From an uncultured Candidatus Saccharibacteria bacterium (lineage in GTDB: Bacteria; Patescibacteriota; Saccharimonadia; Saccharimonadales; Saccharimonadaceae): a stretch of DNA of 64,000 nucleotides. Every line of letters begins with the position of its first letter. The first letter of the stretch is position 1. A program made the translations under genes and the position numbers. The notes under the pieces were generated by a model. That model was given only the letters and a program-made list of their open reading frames with translations, searched no databases and was not told the origin of the DNA. Shown here piece after piece: positions 17,118 through 25,762 of this stretch. The stretch is from the NCBI GenBank assembly GCA_938036825.1, contig CALHWD010000019.1, positions 55,414 through 119,413 of the forward strand, read 5' to 3'.

Positions 17118-17933
17118 ATGCATACCTATCGAGACTTTCTCACTACCACCCTCACCGCCGCCGCGAAGATTGCAGTCGCGAACTTTGGCAACCTCTCTCA
17201 CTCGGTCAAGGCGGGAGATCGCAATCAAGTCCTGACAGAGACAGACCTGGAGATCGGCCATTTCCTGACGGATGCAATCCGCACAGCATATCCTGATCAT
17301 AATATTATCGATGAGGAATTGGGCTGTGTCGATAACGGGTCGCACTGCACCTGGGTGGTTGACCCGATCGATGGGACGAGCAACTTTGCGGTGGGGCTAC
17401 CACAGTATGGCATTATGCTGGGGTTGCTTGATCACGACACACCAGTGGCTGGTGGAATAGCCCTGCCTGCCTTTGGCGAACTTTACGTTGCGACTAAGGG
17501 TGTAGGTGCCTGGTGTAATGGCCAGAAGATCCATGTCTCACGTGAAACCGACCTTGCCAATAGTCTCGTCGCGTATGGTATTGACGGTCACCCTGAGGAT
17601 CCAGCCCGGACAAAGCGCGAGGCTGAGCTGCTTGGTGCCATCATCCTCTCGATCCGTAATCTCCGCTCGTCTAATAGTGTCGTCGACCAAGCAATGGTTG
17701 CGAAGGGTGCCTATGGTGCCTGCGCCAACCAAACGAGCAAGATCTGGGACAACGTCGCGCAGCAGATCATCATTGAGGAAGCAGGAGGTGTCTATACTGA
17801 TATTGCTGGTAACCCCATGGATTACCACAACGCCCTGAACCGCTCTCACGAGAACTTTACCTGGCTGGCGGGAGCGCCGGAGCTGCATCGGCAGTTGGTG
17901 AGGGTAGTGGAGTCTTTATTGTTTGCCGCATAG
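17118..17933 (+). CDS. Inositol monophosphatase family protein
   Basis: A 271-residue member of the Mg-dependent FIG/IMPase superfamily. Key motifs are DEELG near residue 67 (metal ligand Glu), WVVDPIDGTSNF near 78-89 (metal-binding Asp-Pro-Ile-Asp-Gly-Thr) and IWDNVAQQIIIEEAGG near 215, supplying the last Asp. Members act on inositol phosphates, fructose-1,6-bisphosphate, 3'-phosphoadenosine phosphates or NADP, and sequence alone does not choose between them. The ATG at 17118 has AAAGGGGA 7 nt upstream; an in-frame ATG at 17100 has none. It stands alone with its own -10. Confidence 0.88.
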   Translation: MHTYRDFLTTTLTAAAKIAVANFGNLSHSVKAGDRNQVLTETDLEIGHFLTDAIRTAYPDHNIIDEELGCVDNGSHCTWVVDPIDGTSNFAVGLPQYGIMLGLLDHDTPVAGGIALPAFGELYVATKGVGAWCNGQKIHVSRETDLANSLVAYGIDGHPEDPARTKREAELLGAIILSIRNLRSSNSVVDQAMVAKGAYGACANQTSKIWDNVAQQIIIEEAGGVYTDIAGNPMDYHNALNRSHENFTWLAGAPELHRQLVRVVESLLFAA

Positions 17934-17940
17934 CCGCTAG

Positions 17941-18003
17941 TTCCTAAGCAATGCAGCCAAAAGGGCGCAAGTACTCGAATAGAGGCAGTGCAATTCTTAG
18001 GAA
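17941..18003. other. Long imperfect inverted repeat between convergent genes
   Basis: Arms 17941-17955 and 17989-18003 match over 13 of 15 positions with a 33-base loop. It sits between the end of the IMPase-like gene and the end of the penicillin-binding protein gene; it could act as a barrier to read-through, but no T run follows. Confidence 0.4.
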
Positions 18004-18076
18004 AATAACAAAGTTCTCTATCATAAAAAACCTGCGCATATAGCCCAGGGGTAAATGATTGCTTCGAGAAAGCACA

Positions 18077-20749
18077 CTAGCTCGTTCGTTGACCGTGAGC
18101 GGTGTTTTTGTCACTGTAGTATACGCTGTCTGTCAGTGTGGCAGTCACAGTGAAATTTTTGCCAGCAGAGGAGGGGATAGAGACGTTGGTGTCGCCATCG
18201 CTACTGACGTGGCGCGTACCAACGAGCTGGTCACCTACCTTCACCTCCAACTGTTGGAGTGGGTGACTACCCTGCCGGTAGTATACCGTCGCCGATTGCC
18301 CACTCGAGCTTACGGCGACGGAAACACTTGGTTTGGAGTCGGTACAGTGATGAGTATCGTCATTACTGGTCGCATCATAGCCATCTTGAGCTGAGACAGT
18401 CTCTTTACCTGACGAGTCCTTTGACCGAGTGACAGGGATGTCAACGCGGGCTGACTCTGGTGTGCAGCTTGTGGCCTTTTTCTTAGATACCCGATCGAAT
18501 GACATTGTGTTGCTACTGCGGTTGGAGTTCTTATTGTAATACGATGGGTAGACTTCATTGTTGATTCGCTGGATGCCACTAGGTGCAGAGAACCAATCAC
18601 TGTACGAAGCTTTGTTTTGGCTAACGTAGTATTGCGTGGCATCGGCCATAGTGTAGTCGAGCAGCATAGCGGGGATAAGTGAATTACCGTTGCGTAGTGG
18701 TGACGTGTCAGAGTTGCCCAGCCAAACCGCCATCGATAGTGTCGGTGTGTAGCCGACTGTCCAAATATCCTTTGCTACCACCTTGCCGTTGATCTCAGAG
18801 TTTGATGTACCGGTCTTGACAGCAGTCTTCGCCTTGAGGCGATTCATTTGTGGCATGTAGTCTTGCCCACCACCAAGGTTGGCTCGCGCACTGGAGTCAC
18901 CGAGGATATCGTTGACGATGTAGGCGGCTTGCTGGTCGATCACCTGCTTTGTAGAGGCCGTGTACTGCTTAAGGACTTGACCAGTACTGTTGGTTACTTT
19001 GAGAACAGTTGATTGTGGGGTGTAGGTACCCATCCGCGCCAAAGATGCGATGGCATTGACGTGGTCGACGAGGCGTGTACCGCAGCTCCCGATGGCACTC
19101 GATAAACCAGCTTGGGAGTCCGCACCTTGAGTACAGTAAGCGCTGTCGCCCATATCGCGAATGGTCTGCCAGGTACTGCCGCGTTTGTTACGCTCGTTCT
19201 CTTGCATGGCCTTGATGGCGGGGATATTGCGTGAGCGAGCGAGAGCTTGGCGGAGGTTAATGTTGTTTTGGAACTTACCATCGGCGTTTTGTGGTGTCCA
19301 ACTACCAAAGCTGATCTTTGAGTCGGAGAGGACAGAGCCACTCCCGTAGTTGGTCTTGCCATTACCCTTGTTTTGGAAGAGCTGGGCATAGACTAGTGGC
19401 TTGATGGACGAACCAGGCTGGATAAAGGCGGTAGCGGCATTGTCTTGCCCGTAACCAGCGTGGTTAAAGCCACGGCTCCCGACCAGTGCTATGATCTGAC
19501 CAGATTTATTATCTTCGATAGCGGCTGCGCCGTTGGTAAAGCCAGCGTAGGTCGCGCAGTTGGTGTTGCCGCAGTTGGAGTTCGTGAGTTTGCCATTAAA
19601 CATACTCTCCATTCGGCCCTCAAGCTTACCTTGGAGTGTCGAGTCAAGCGTGGTTGTAACGGTGAGACCGCCTTTGCCGACTGTTGACTTACCCAGTTCT
19701 TTTTCGAGCTGGTCGCGCACCATCAGGACGAAGTGCGGTGCTTTGATATCGGCTAATTGATCGGCCAAGGGTTTAACGGTATCGAGAACAGCTACTTTTT
19801 TAGCTTCTGCTGCTTGTGCTTTAGTAATGTAATTCATATCTACCATGTTGTCGAGCACCTTGTGCTGGCGTGCAATAAGAGCAGTATTACCAGCAGTGTT
19901 GTAAGGATTGTAGAGTCCCGGACTGTTAGGGATGGCAGCTAGCAGCGCTGATTCGGCTAGCGTTAGGTCTTTGGCTGCTTTTTGGAAGTAGGTACGCGCG
20001 GCCGATTCAACACCATTGCGGCGGCCACCATACGATGCTTCGTTGAGGTAGAGGTTAAGGATTTGATCTTTGTTGTACATACGCTCAACCTCAATCGAGA
20101 GAATAACCTCTTTGATTTTGCGTGGCACGCCATCGAGGCCGCGTTTTTCGATTTCACTCTTCTCGAAGAAGGCTTGCTTAACAAGCTGCTGCGTCAGTGT
20201 TGAGCCACCCTGCACAGCATTACCCTGCGAGTTACTCAGGAATGCGCGAGAAATACCAGCTAGACTGATACCATGGTGGTTGTAAAAATCGCGGTCTTCC
20301 ACAGCGATTGTTGCCTTCTTGACGTAATCGCTAATCTGGTCACCGTCAACCACAAGCTTGTAGTCGCCGCTACCTTTGTCTTCCCAGAGGAGTTGGCCAC
20401 TACGATCAAGGTATTTGGTAACGGTGGTCTGGACGCGCTTGTCTATCTCGCCTGGGCGAATTGCATCGAGATCTTTGCGGTAATAGGTGAAGAGCCCAGC
20501 AATAATGAGGGCGAGCACGAGGAAGAAGCCGCCAACTACCTTGAGGATGGCATAAGCACCACGTTTGCTAAATAAAAATTGTGCCACTCGGCGTGGATGC
20601 ATCCGATAGAGTAGCCGCTTGAGAGGTTGCTTGGGTAGGCTTGCCAAGTACTCCGCTTTGCGGCGGGCTTCGGCGTCTTTTTTGGTGCGGCGCTTGGCTG
20701 CAAGATTGGAGTAGACGCTAACTCGATGTGATAAATTATTTTTAACCAC
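18077..20749 (-). CDS. Class A penicillin-binding protein (transglycosylase/transpeptidase)
   Basis: This bifunctional enzyme polymerises and cross-links peptidoglycan. The 890-residue chain has a basic cytoplasmic region, a membrane helix at about 67-88, and a GT51 domain with catalytic Glu151 in EDRDFYNHHG and GGSTLTQQLVKQ at 181-192. The transpeptidase domain has S447-x-x-K450, S506-R-N and K645-T-G. The C-terminal 150 residues are Ser/Thr/Asn-rich, possibly a wall-associated extension, with several cysteines in the extracellular part (393, 398, 539, 556). The start is GTG at 20749 with AGAGGA upstream and TATAAT at 20786-20791. Gene order gives no partner; a complete wall pathway would be needed for it to act. 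Confidence 0.95.
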   Translation of the reverse strand: MVKNNLSHRVSVYSNLAAKRRTKKDAEARRKAEYLASLPKQPLKRLLYRMHPRRVAQFLFSKRGAYAILKVVGGFFLVLALIIAGLFTYYRKDLDAIRPGEIDKRVQTTVTKYLDRSGQLLWEDKGSGDYKLVVDGDQISDYVKKATIAVEDRDFYNHHGISLAGISRAFLSNSQGNAVQGGSTLTQQLVKQAFFEKSEIEKRGLDGVPRKIKEVILSIEVERMYNKDQILNLYLNEASYGGRRNGVESAARTYFQKAAKDLTLAESALLAAIPNSPGLYNPYNTAGNTALIARQHKVLDNMVDMNYITKAQAAEAKKVAVLDTVKPLADQLADIKAPHFVLMVRDQLEKELGKSTVGKGGLTVTTTLDSTLQGKLEGRMESMFNGKLTNSNCGNTNCATYAGFTNGAAAIEDNKSGQIIALVGSRGFNHAGYGQDNAATAFIQPGSSIKPLVYAQLFQNKGNGKTNYGSGSVLSDSKISFGSWTPQNADGKFQNNINLRQALARSRNIPAIKAMQENERNKRGSTWQTIRDMGDSAYCTQGADSQAGLSSAIGSCGTRLVDHVNAIASLARMGTYTPQSTVLKVTNSTGQVLKQYTASTKQVIDQQAAYIVNDILGDSSARANLGGGQDYMPQMNRLKAKTAVKTGTSNSEINGKVVAKDIWTVGYTPTLSMAVWLGNSDTSPLRNGNSLIPAMLLDYTMADATQYYVSQNKASYSDWFSAPSGIQRINNEVYPSYYNKNSNRSSNTMSFDRVSKKKATSCTPESARVDIPVTRSKDSSGKETVSAQDGYDATSNDDTHHCTDSKPSVSVAVSSSGQSATVYYRQGSHPLQQLEVKVGDQLVGTRHVSSDGDTNVSIPSSAGKNFTVTATLTDSVYYSDKNTAHGQRTS

Positions 20750-20785
20750 GATCTCTTATTCCTCTAACACACGATATTCTTTCGC

Positions 20786-20791
20786 ATTATA
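20786..20791 (-). promoter_or_regulatory. Extended -10 of the penicillin-binding protein gene
   Basis: TGC plus TATAAT on the minus strand; start near 20779, leader about 30 nt. It is divergent from the tyrS promoter. Confidence 0.55.
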
Positions 20792-20844
20792 GCATTATGT
20801 GGGTGGGTAGGGCTAGTCTTTCCCGCCGCGTGACTCCTATTTCG

Positions 20845-20853
20845 TGCTAAAAT
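20845..20853 (+). promoter_or_regulatory. Extended -10 of tyrS
   Basis: TGC plus TAAAAT (20848-20853); leader of about 40 nt with GGAGG before the ATG at 20899. Confidence 0.5.
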
Positions 20854-20898
20854 AAATAACAATACACGAGTATAAGAAAGAGCAAGAGTGGAGGATAT

Positions 20899-22107
20899 AT
20901 GACCTTAGCAGAAGAATTAACCTGGCGCGGATTTATCAATCAAACGACGTTCGCTAATGTTAATGACATCAATGAACCACGCACTTTCTACATCGGCGTT
21001 GACCCTAGTGCGCCGAGCATGACGATTGGCAACTTGGCTGTCATGATGCTATGCCGGCACTTCATCGATCATGGTCACACGCCACTGTTGCTTGTGGGAG
21101 GTGCAACCGGGATGATTGGCGACCCAGACGGTAAAAAGCAAGAGCGCGATCTCCGCAATGCTGAAACGGTAGCACGTAGTGTTGAGGGCTTGACGGCGCA
21201 ATTTCGACAGATATTTCGTGGCCAGGATTTTGCGGTAGTCAATAATGCCGATTGGTTTGCTCACGTTAATTATGTCGATTTTTTGCACCAGATCGGTAAG
21301 CACGTCAGTATGACGCAGCTACTTGACCGCGATTTTGTGCAGCAACGGATCGGCGAAGGCGGGGCAGGTATTAGCTATGGTGAATTTAGTTATGCATTGA
21401 TTCAAGGCTATGACTTCTTGCACCTGTACCGCGAGAAGGGTGCGACGCTGCAATTGGCTGGTGCTGACCAATGGGGTAATAGCGTGACAGGTGTATCGCT
21501 CATTCGTAAGCTCGAGGGTGGCGAAGCCCATGTCTTGACGGCACCGCTGGTGATTAATAAGCAGACGGGGGTGAAATTCGGCAAGTCGGAGGGTGGTGCA
21601 GTCTGGCTTGACCCAGCGCTGACGAGTCCATACAAATTCTACCAATTTTGGCTCAACTGCGATGACGAGACGAGCGAAGACTTGATCAAGATCTACACGT
21701 TGCTTGATCAAGCAACTATCGAAACATTGATCAACACCCACCACGCTAACCCTGGCGCGCGCACCCTACAAAAGACACTCGCACGAGAAGTAACCGATAT
21801 CGTCCACGGCCATGAGCGCCGCGAGAGCGTGGAGCGAGTAACCAGTGTGCTCTTTGGCGACAATGACCTATCGACACTGCGCGAGGAAGATCTTGACGCG
21901 CTGGCTGACGAGATCCCAACCGTCTCACCTCAATCAGTAGTAACCGCTCTGGTGGAGGCTGAGGTCTGCGCTAGCAATGGCGAAGCACGCCGCCTCATCA
22001 AAAACAATGCCATTAGCCTTGATGGTGCAAAAATCACCAGTGATCAACCAGCGACGAGTCCAAGCTTGATCAAGAAGGGTAAGAATAGCTTCGTGCTTGT
22101 ACGATAG
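20899..22107 (+). CDS. tyrS: Tyrosyl-tRNA synthetase
   Basis: It charges tRNA-Tyr with tyrosine. The 402 residues show the class I catalytic fold, with TIGN at 42-45 in the HIGH position, the tyrosine/tRNA pocket sequence QGYDFLHLYR near 173-182, GADQWGN near 193, and KFGKS at 226-230 as the KMSKS loop. A C-terminal S4 RNA-binding domain (about 335-400) binds the tRNA. Length and architecture match bacterial TyrRS of the second (TyrZ-like, TIGN) subgroup. The ATG has GGAGG 7 nt upstream. The leader is too short for a T-box. Confidence 0.96.
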   Translation: MTLAEELTWRGFINQTTFANVNDINEPRTFYIGVDPSAPSMTIGNLAVMMLCRHFIDHGHTPLLLVGGATGMIGDPDGKKQERDLRNAETVARSVEGLTAQFRQIFRGQDFAVVNNADWFAHVNYVDFLHQIGKHVSMTQLLDRDFVQQRIGEGGAGISYGEFSYALIQGYDFLHLYREKGATLQLAGADQWGNSVTGVSLIRKLEGGEAHVLTAPLVINKQTGVKFGKSEGGAVWLDPALTSPYKFYQFWLNCDDETSEDLIKIYTLLDQATIETLINTHHANPGARTLQKTLAREVTDIVHGHERRESVERVTSVLFGDNDLSTLREEDLDALADEIPTVSPQSVVTALVEAEVCASNGEARRLIKNNAISLDGAKITSDQPATSPSLIKKGKNSFVLVR

Positions 22108-22185
22108 ATGGATGTTGCCGATGGCTTGCGCTTGGTAGAATGGTAGCGACCGATTATTCGATTATGTATTTGCCATATTTTATGG

Positions 22186-22191
22186 TATGAT
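22186..22191 (+). promoter_or_regulatory. -10 element of the 22229 HAD gene
   Basis: TGG plus TATGAT, an extended -10; a leader of about 30 nt with AGAGGAG precedes the ATG. Confidence 0.4.
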
Positions 22192-22228
22192 AATGGCACA
22201 TTAATTAGCTACAAGAGGAGAATTTGTC

Positions 22229-22987
22229 ATGAAAAAATTGATTGCATTTGATCTAGACGATACTTTGGCAGTAACGAAGTCGCCCGTGAGCGACCGGATG
22301 GCGGCTCTGCTGGGGCGCTTACTGGAGAAGTATGATGTGTGTGTCATCACTGGTGGAGACTTCAAGCAGATCCAAAAGCAGGTGACTAGCCGCCTTGATG
22401 TGTCGCCCGAGCTGCTGGGCAAGTTTCACGCTATGCCGACGTGTGGTACGCGCTATTATCGCTTCGACCCGCACGCAGACGAGTGGCAACTGCAATATGC
22501 CGAGGATCTGACGGACGAGCAAAAGGCGCAAATCGTGAGCGTGCTTGAGTCGACCGCACGAGAGATGGGGATCTGGTGTGAACACCCAGCGGGTGAGATT
22601 ATCGAGGATCGCCAGAGCCAGATCACTATATCTGCCTTAGGCCAGCAGGCCACTCCGGAGGAGAAATACGCCTGGGCAGAGAAATATAAGGATGTTCGGC
22701 CAGTCTACCGCGACAAAGTGGCGGCACAACTGCCTGGCCTCGAAGTGCGCATTGGTGGCACCACTAGCACCGATATTACTCGCCCTGGCATCGACAAAGC
22801 CTATGGCATGAAGAAGCTGCTTGAAGCTAATGGGCTAGAAAAAAGCGAAGTCCTCTTCTTTGGTGATAAGATCGAAGAAGGAGGCAACGACTACCCAGTC
22901 CGCGCGATGGGTATCGACAGCATTGCCGTCAATGGCTGGGAAACAACCGCCTATGCTCTAGATGGGGTTTTGGGCGTAACGGAATAA
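22229..22987 (+). CDS. HAD-IIB hydrolase, phosphomannomutase-like
   Basis: A 252-residue HAD protein with motif I FDLDDTLA (Asp8, Asp10), motif II TGG near residue 41, a cap domain in the middle, and a C-terminal IGGTTSTDITRPGIDKAYG segment followed by FFGDKIEEGGND (motif IV). The cap type and the Gly-Gly-then-Asp-Lys pattern resemble eukaryotic-type phosphomannomutase (PMM) and the related Cof-like phosphatases. In PMM the reaction interconverts mannose-6- and mannose-1-phosphate. Whether this protein is a mutase or a simple phosphatase cannot be decided here. It is a single-gene unit with its own promoter and terminator. Confidence 0.85.
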   Translation: MKKLIAFDLDDTLAVTKSPVSDRMAALLGRLLEKYDVCVITGGDFKQIQKQVTSRLDVSPELLGKFHAMPTCGTRYYRFDPHADEWQLQYAEDLTDEQKAQIVSVLESTAREMGIWCEHPAGEIIEDRQSQITISALGQQATPEEKYAWAEKYKDVRPVYRDKVAAQLPGLEVRIGGTTSTDITRPGIDKAYGMKKLLEANGLEKSEVLFFGDKIEEGGNDYPVRAMGIDSIAVNGWETTAYALDGVLGVTE

Positions 22988-23035
22988 AAACCTTTACTTT
23001 CATACACTGACCAAAAGAGCGAAAACTTGCAGTAT

Positions 23036-23071
23036 ATAAAAATACTCACCCTACTGGGTGCGTATTTTTAT
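23036..23071. terminator. Bidirectional terminator
   Basis: Arms around 23036-23051 and 23056-23071 form a long A/T-flanked stem with GGGTG core pairing, between the convergent HAD and CYTH genes. Confidence 0.7.
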
Positions 23072-23095
23072 AGTGAGTGCCGAATAAACTAAGGA

Positions 23096-23626
23096 CTACT
23101 CTCTATTAAGCTTTTTATAACAAAACCGCGCAAGCTCTGGTGCAATGGTGTCATATGTCTTGCCGGCGAGCAGACCTCCAGCAATGAAGTTCTCCTGTGT
23201 AACGTCGGCAAGGGCGATGCTCGGTGGGATAAAGTTGTCCTTTTCGTCTTCTGTGTCAAACTCAAAATCTATCAACACAAGCCCAGCCAGATCCTCAATA
23301 AATATATCAATTTCGGCGAGTGTGCCATCGATCACGACGCGGTAGCGGTCCTTTGCAACGCGCTTTGCGCTGCAATGTGAGAGTGCTGCGAATTCTTCCT
23401 CTGTCAAAGGGATGGTTTGCTCAATGTGCTCGGACGCATCACCTGCTGCAACGGAGGTCTTCTTGGTGATTTCATATGTTTTGCCGTTTTGTCTGAGCCG
23501 AAGGTGAGAATGCGCTGGCGTGTCTGGGATATAAATATCAACAATGCGAGTCGGCTCGGTTGCTTTGATTTCTTGCGGCAGCTCTTTTGCGAGGAATGTG
23601 CGCTCTCGTTCTAACTGTTGACTCAT
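23096..23626 (-). CDS. CYTH domain protein
   Basis: A 176-residue protein with ERERTFL at residues 6-12, the degenerate Glu-x-Glu-x-Lys start of CYTH (triphosphate tunnel metalloenzyme) proteins. Alternating charged strands follow: LRLRQNGKTYEITKK, KDRYRVVIDG, EIDIFIEDLAGLVLIDFEF. Members hydrolyse inorganic or thiamine triphosphate or make cAMP, and the third acidic/basic position of the N-terminal motif is altered here (Thr for Lys). The ATG at 23626 has AGAAGGAGA 3 nt upstream, which outranks the longer open frame. A tRNA-Leu gene lies upstream on the same strand, but a terminator separates them. Confidence 0.82.
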   Translation of the reverse strand: MSQQLERERTFLAKELPQEIKATEPTRIVDIYIPDTPAHSHLRLRQNGKTYEITKKTSVAAGDASEHIEQTIPLTEEEFAALSHCSAKRVAKDRYRVVIDGTLAEIDIFIEDLAGLVLIDFEFDTEDEKDNFIPPSIALADVTQENFIAGGLLAGKTYDTIAPELARFCYKKLNRE

Positions 23627-23820
23627 TACTTCTCCTTCTAATATATCAAATAAGTTTATTATTATCTTGCTTGTTTCGTCTGTTGGGACTATCAAGCATT
23701 TATTACGCTCATAGGTTTTATTCTTGGTGTAAAATTATATTTGAGAAATAGAACACTTCTATAGAATTCTTGAGGGAGGATGCAAAAAAAGAAAGCGCCA
23801 TGCTCCAAATTATAAAAAAG

Positions 23821-23835
23821 TGCCGCAAAACGGCA
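23821..23835 (-). terminator. Terminator of tRNA-Leu(TAG)
   Basis: TGCCG (23821-23825) pairs with CGGCA (23831-23835); on the minus strand it is followed by a C and six T (complement of 23814-23819). Confidence 0.8.
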
Positions 23836-23852
23836 TTAAATTTACAAATAGC

Positions 23853-23938
23853 TGGTGCGGATGAAAGGATTTGAACCTTCACGCCACGAGGGCACATGCT
23901 CCTAAGGCATGCGTGTCTACCAATTCCACCACATCCGC
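23853..23938 (-). tRNA. tRNA-Leu, anticodon TAG
   Basis: A class II tRNA of 86 nt including an encoded CCA (23853-23855). The 7-bp acceptor stem GCGGATG/CATCCGC is perfect; the anticodon stem is CATGC/GCATG with loop CTTAGGA and anticodon TAG at 23902-23904. A long variable arm and the GGTTCAAATCC T-arm are present. A terminator follows. Confidence 0.97.
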
Positions 23939-23981
23939 ATAGCAAGGTTATTATACCAAATGAGCTGGTGTATCTGCAACC

Positions 23982-24536
23982 TTAGCTGCGTCCATCAGCT
24001 CGGCGGAAAAAGGTGAGGTGTGCGTTTCCATAACTACGATTGTCCACCACAACAATGTCGTTTGCTAATTTTGGCCCCTCACCTATTCCTGTATGTGATA
24101 ATACCATAAATCCGCCTGGTTTGAGAAGGGTAAAAAGTCGGCTAACTGTTGTAAGCTGGAGATCGTGGTAGGGTGGGTCGGCAAAGATGATATCGAAGGC
24201 TCTATCATGGTAAGTACCAAGCCATGGGCCGACGCCAGCCTTGATTGCAGTAGCAGATGAATCAGCACCAATCGCTGCGATATTCCTACAGAGGATGATG
24301 AAGGCGAGGCGGTCACGCTCGACAAACACTGCCTGGCGAGCTCCACGGCTCAACGCCTCTAGACCAACGGCACCAGTGCCAGCAAAGACATCGAGGACGC
24401 GAGCATCCTGCACTGCATCGCCAAGCGAATTAAACAGCGCATTACGCACTCGCTCGCCCATTGGATGGGTACGGCGATTATCTGGTGCATCGAGCCAACG
24501 CCCGCCATAGCGTCCCGCAATTACTCGGACTTTCAT
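23982..24536 (-). CDS. rsmD: 16S rRNA (guanine966-N2)-methyltransferase RsmD
   Basis: It methylates G966 of 16S rRNA in the small subunit. The 184 residues show the RsmD start (VIAGRYGGRWL), THPMGERVRNALFNSLG, the SAM-binding motif DVFAGTGAVGLEALSRGA near 48-65 with the acidic FVERD, and the catalytic FADPPYHD near 117-124. Length is normal. Its ATG overlaps the stop of the upstream gene in an ATGA (24533-24536), so it is co-transcribed with the PLC-like gene. In many genomes rsmD is next to coaD; that partner is absent. Confidence 0.94.
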   Translation of the reverse strand: MKVRVIAGRYGGRWLDAPDNRRTHPMGERVRNALFNSLGDAVQDARVLDVFAGTGAVGLEALSRGARQAVFVERDRLAFIILCRNIAAIGADSSATAIKAGVGPWLGTYHDRAFDIIFADPPYHDLQLTTVSRLFTLLKPGGFMVLSHTGIGEGPKLANDIVVVDNRSYGNAHLTFFRRADGRS

Positions 24537-25351
24537 AATGGATAAGCCTCACATAGTGCACTGTACCACGCGAAGGTAACAGTGCGAATAATCTCTGGGA
24601 TGAGTTCATTGCGCGTCTGCAAGGCTAAGCCCGTCGTCCAACCATTACGCCAAAACGTGTGATACATATCAAGTGCATACACTCGCTGCACTGCTCGCAA
24701 AAAGACTGTCTCCAGACCGAGTTGCTCTGCCTCAGCTACCCACTCGGGCGATGGGCAGGTGTCTGCAAAACGGGCAGTACGCATCGAGGCGGCCACGCCA
24801 AGCTCGAAGAGAATATGCGTTGCAAAGACGCCTTTCGCCCCCCAGTATTCCCAGTTTTTGTTGATGGTATCGAGCCCCGTCGTCCCGTGAATGAAGTTCT
24901 TATCTAAGACGGTAAGGCGCTCCTCTTTGGGGCGACCCCAGAGTTCCTCGATTTTATCACTTAGTGGATAGTGATGAGCCGGCGTGAGGCCATCGACGAT
25001 AGCGTGCGACATCCACGCTGCCTCAAAGGCGGCACGCACTGTGTTGTTTTGGCGTAGTGCTTGAACAAGATTGTAATGATGATCGAGAATCATAACGACG
25101 AGGTCGCGGTCGTCTGGCTTGGTAGGGTCGATGTAGTGCCAGGGTTCATCGACGCTGGGGCTTTTGCGTTTGATACCGTCGGGGCCATTATTGCCCTCGA
25201 AATGGAGAATGTCGCGCGAGCTCGGGAAGTGGAGAATGGCGACATGGTGGCTGCACATCTGGCCAAGGTCGCGCCGTGCGAGCTGGTCGATTCGCTGATG
25301 AACACCAACCAAGTGCCCCGACTGGTCTCGAAAGGTTGTTCCACTGTACAT
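24533..25351 (-). CDS. Unknown protein with zinc-phospholipase C/P1-nuclease-like pattern
   Basis: A 272-residue all-helical soluble protein, without a signal peptide. Several His and Asp residues recur in the order expected for the trinuclear zinc site of phospholipase C/P1 nuclease folds: a His pair near 36, WHYID near 72, LDHHYN near 90, and SHAIVDGLTPAHHYP near 115-129, whose H-x-x-x-D-x-x-x-x-x-H pattern is the strongest. This is a motif-level reading and no catalytic role is claimed. A TGC+TATACT promoter (25361-25369) ends 9 nt before the ATG, so the leader is only a few bases. rsmD is translated from the same message. Confidence 0.7.
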   Translation of the reverse strand: MYSGTTFRDQSGHLVGVHQRIDQLARRDLGQMCSHHVAILHFPSSRDILHFEGNNGPDGIKRKSPSVDEPWHYIDPTKPDDRDLVVMILDHHYNLVQALRQNNTVRAAFEAAWMSHAIVDGLTPAHHYPLSDKIEELWGRPKEERLTVLDKNFIHGTTGLDTINKNWEYWGAKGVFATHILFELGVAASMRTARFADTCPSPEWVAEAEQLGLETVFLRAVQRVYALDMYHTFWRNGWTTGLALQTRNELIPEIIRTVTFAWYSALCEAYPL

Positions 25352-25360
25352 ATCTCATAT

Positions 25361-25369
25361 AGTATAGCA
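25361..25369 (-). promoter_or_regulatory. Extended -10 of the PLC-like/rsmD unit
   Basis: TGC plus TATACT on the minus strand, 9 nt upstream of the ATG at 25351. Confidence 0.5.
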
Positions 25370-25762
25370 GATTTTGGCGTGGCTGAATCGTTACTATGGA
25401 TGTGTTTTGTTGAGATTATCCACGTTTCATTATTTTGATGGTATTTCATGCTACCCAGTGGGGTGTAGCGAGCTGATGCTATGCGAGCAGGAGAGGTCTG
25501 ATTGATTTTGCTTGTCTACCCGCTCTTGTGTTTCTTCTCCGAAAATACTACGTATACCTAGTATTCTTCACACTATATAGATTTGATGACCTCATGTAAC
25601 AAACAGTAGCTGCACTTCATTAGATGAAATGATGAAAATTTACTATAAGGAGAAGGTTTGGAATGTGAGCGAAATACTCTAAAATGACATTCCCGCCCCT
25701 AAATGGGCGAGAACGGAGAGAATGAAAAAGGTAGAATTATAAATAATTAAGATTACCTTAGC
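25370..25762. other. Non-coding stretch, about 390 bp
   Basis: No gene seen. It contains a perfect 7-bp inverted repeat (AATACTA 25544-25550, TAGTATT 25559-25565), a strong AAGGAG site followed by an ATG that meets TGA at once (25663-25668), and a weak G/C hairpin at 25694-25709 that could end recG transcription. Confidence 0.4.

Noticed and set aside
24533..24536. Possible UGA recoding as in some CPR bacteria
   Set aside because: TGA ends genes exactly at start codons of the next gene (24533-24536 and 55928-55931), so it acts as a stop.
25646..25668. Strong AAGGAG followed by ATG-TGA
   Set aside because: A start codon meeting a stop at once encodes nothing; a regulatory start-stop is possible, but there is no downstream gene on that strand.
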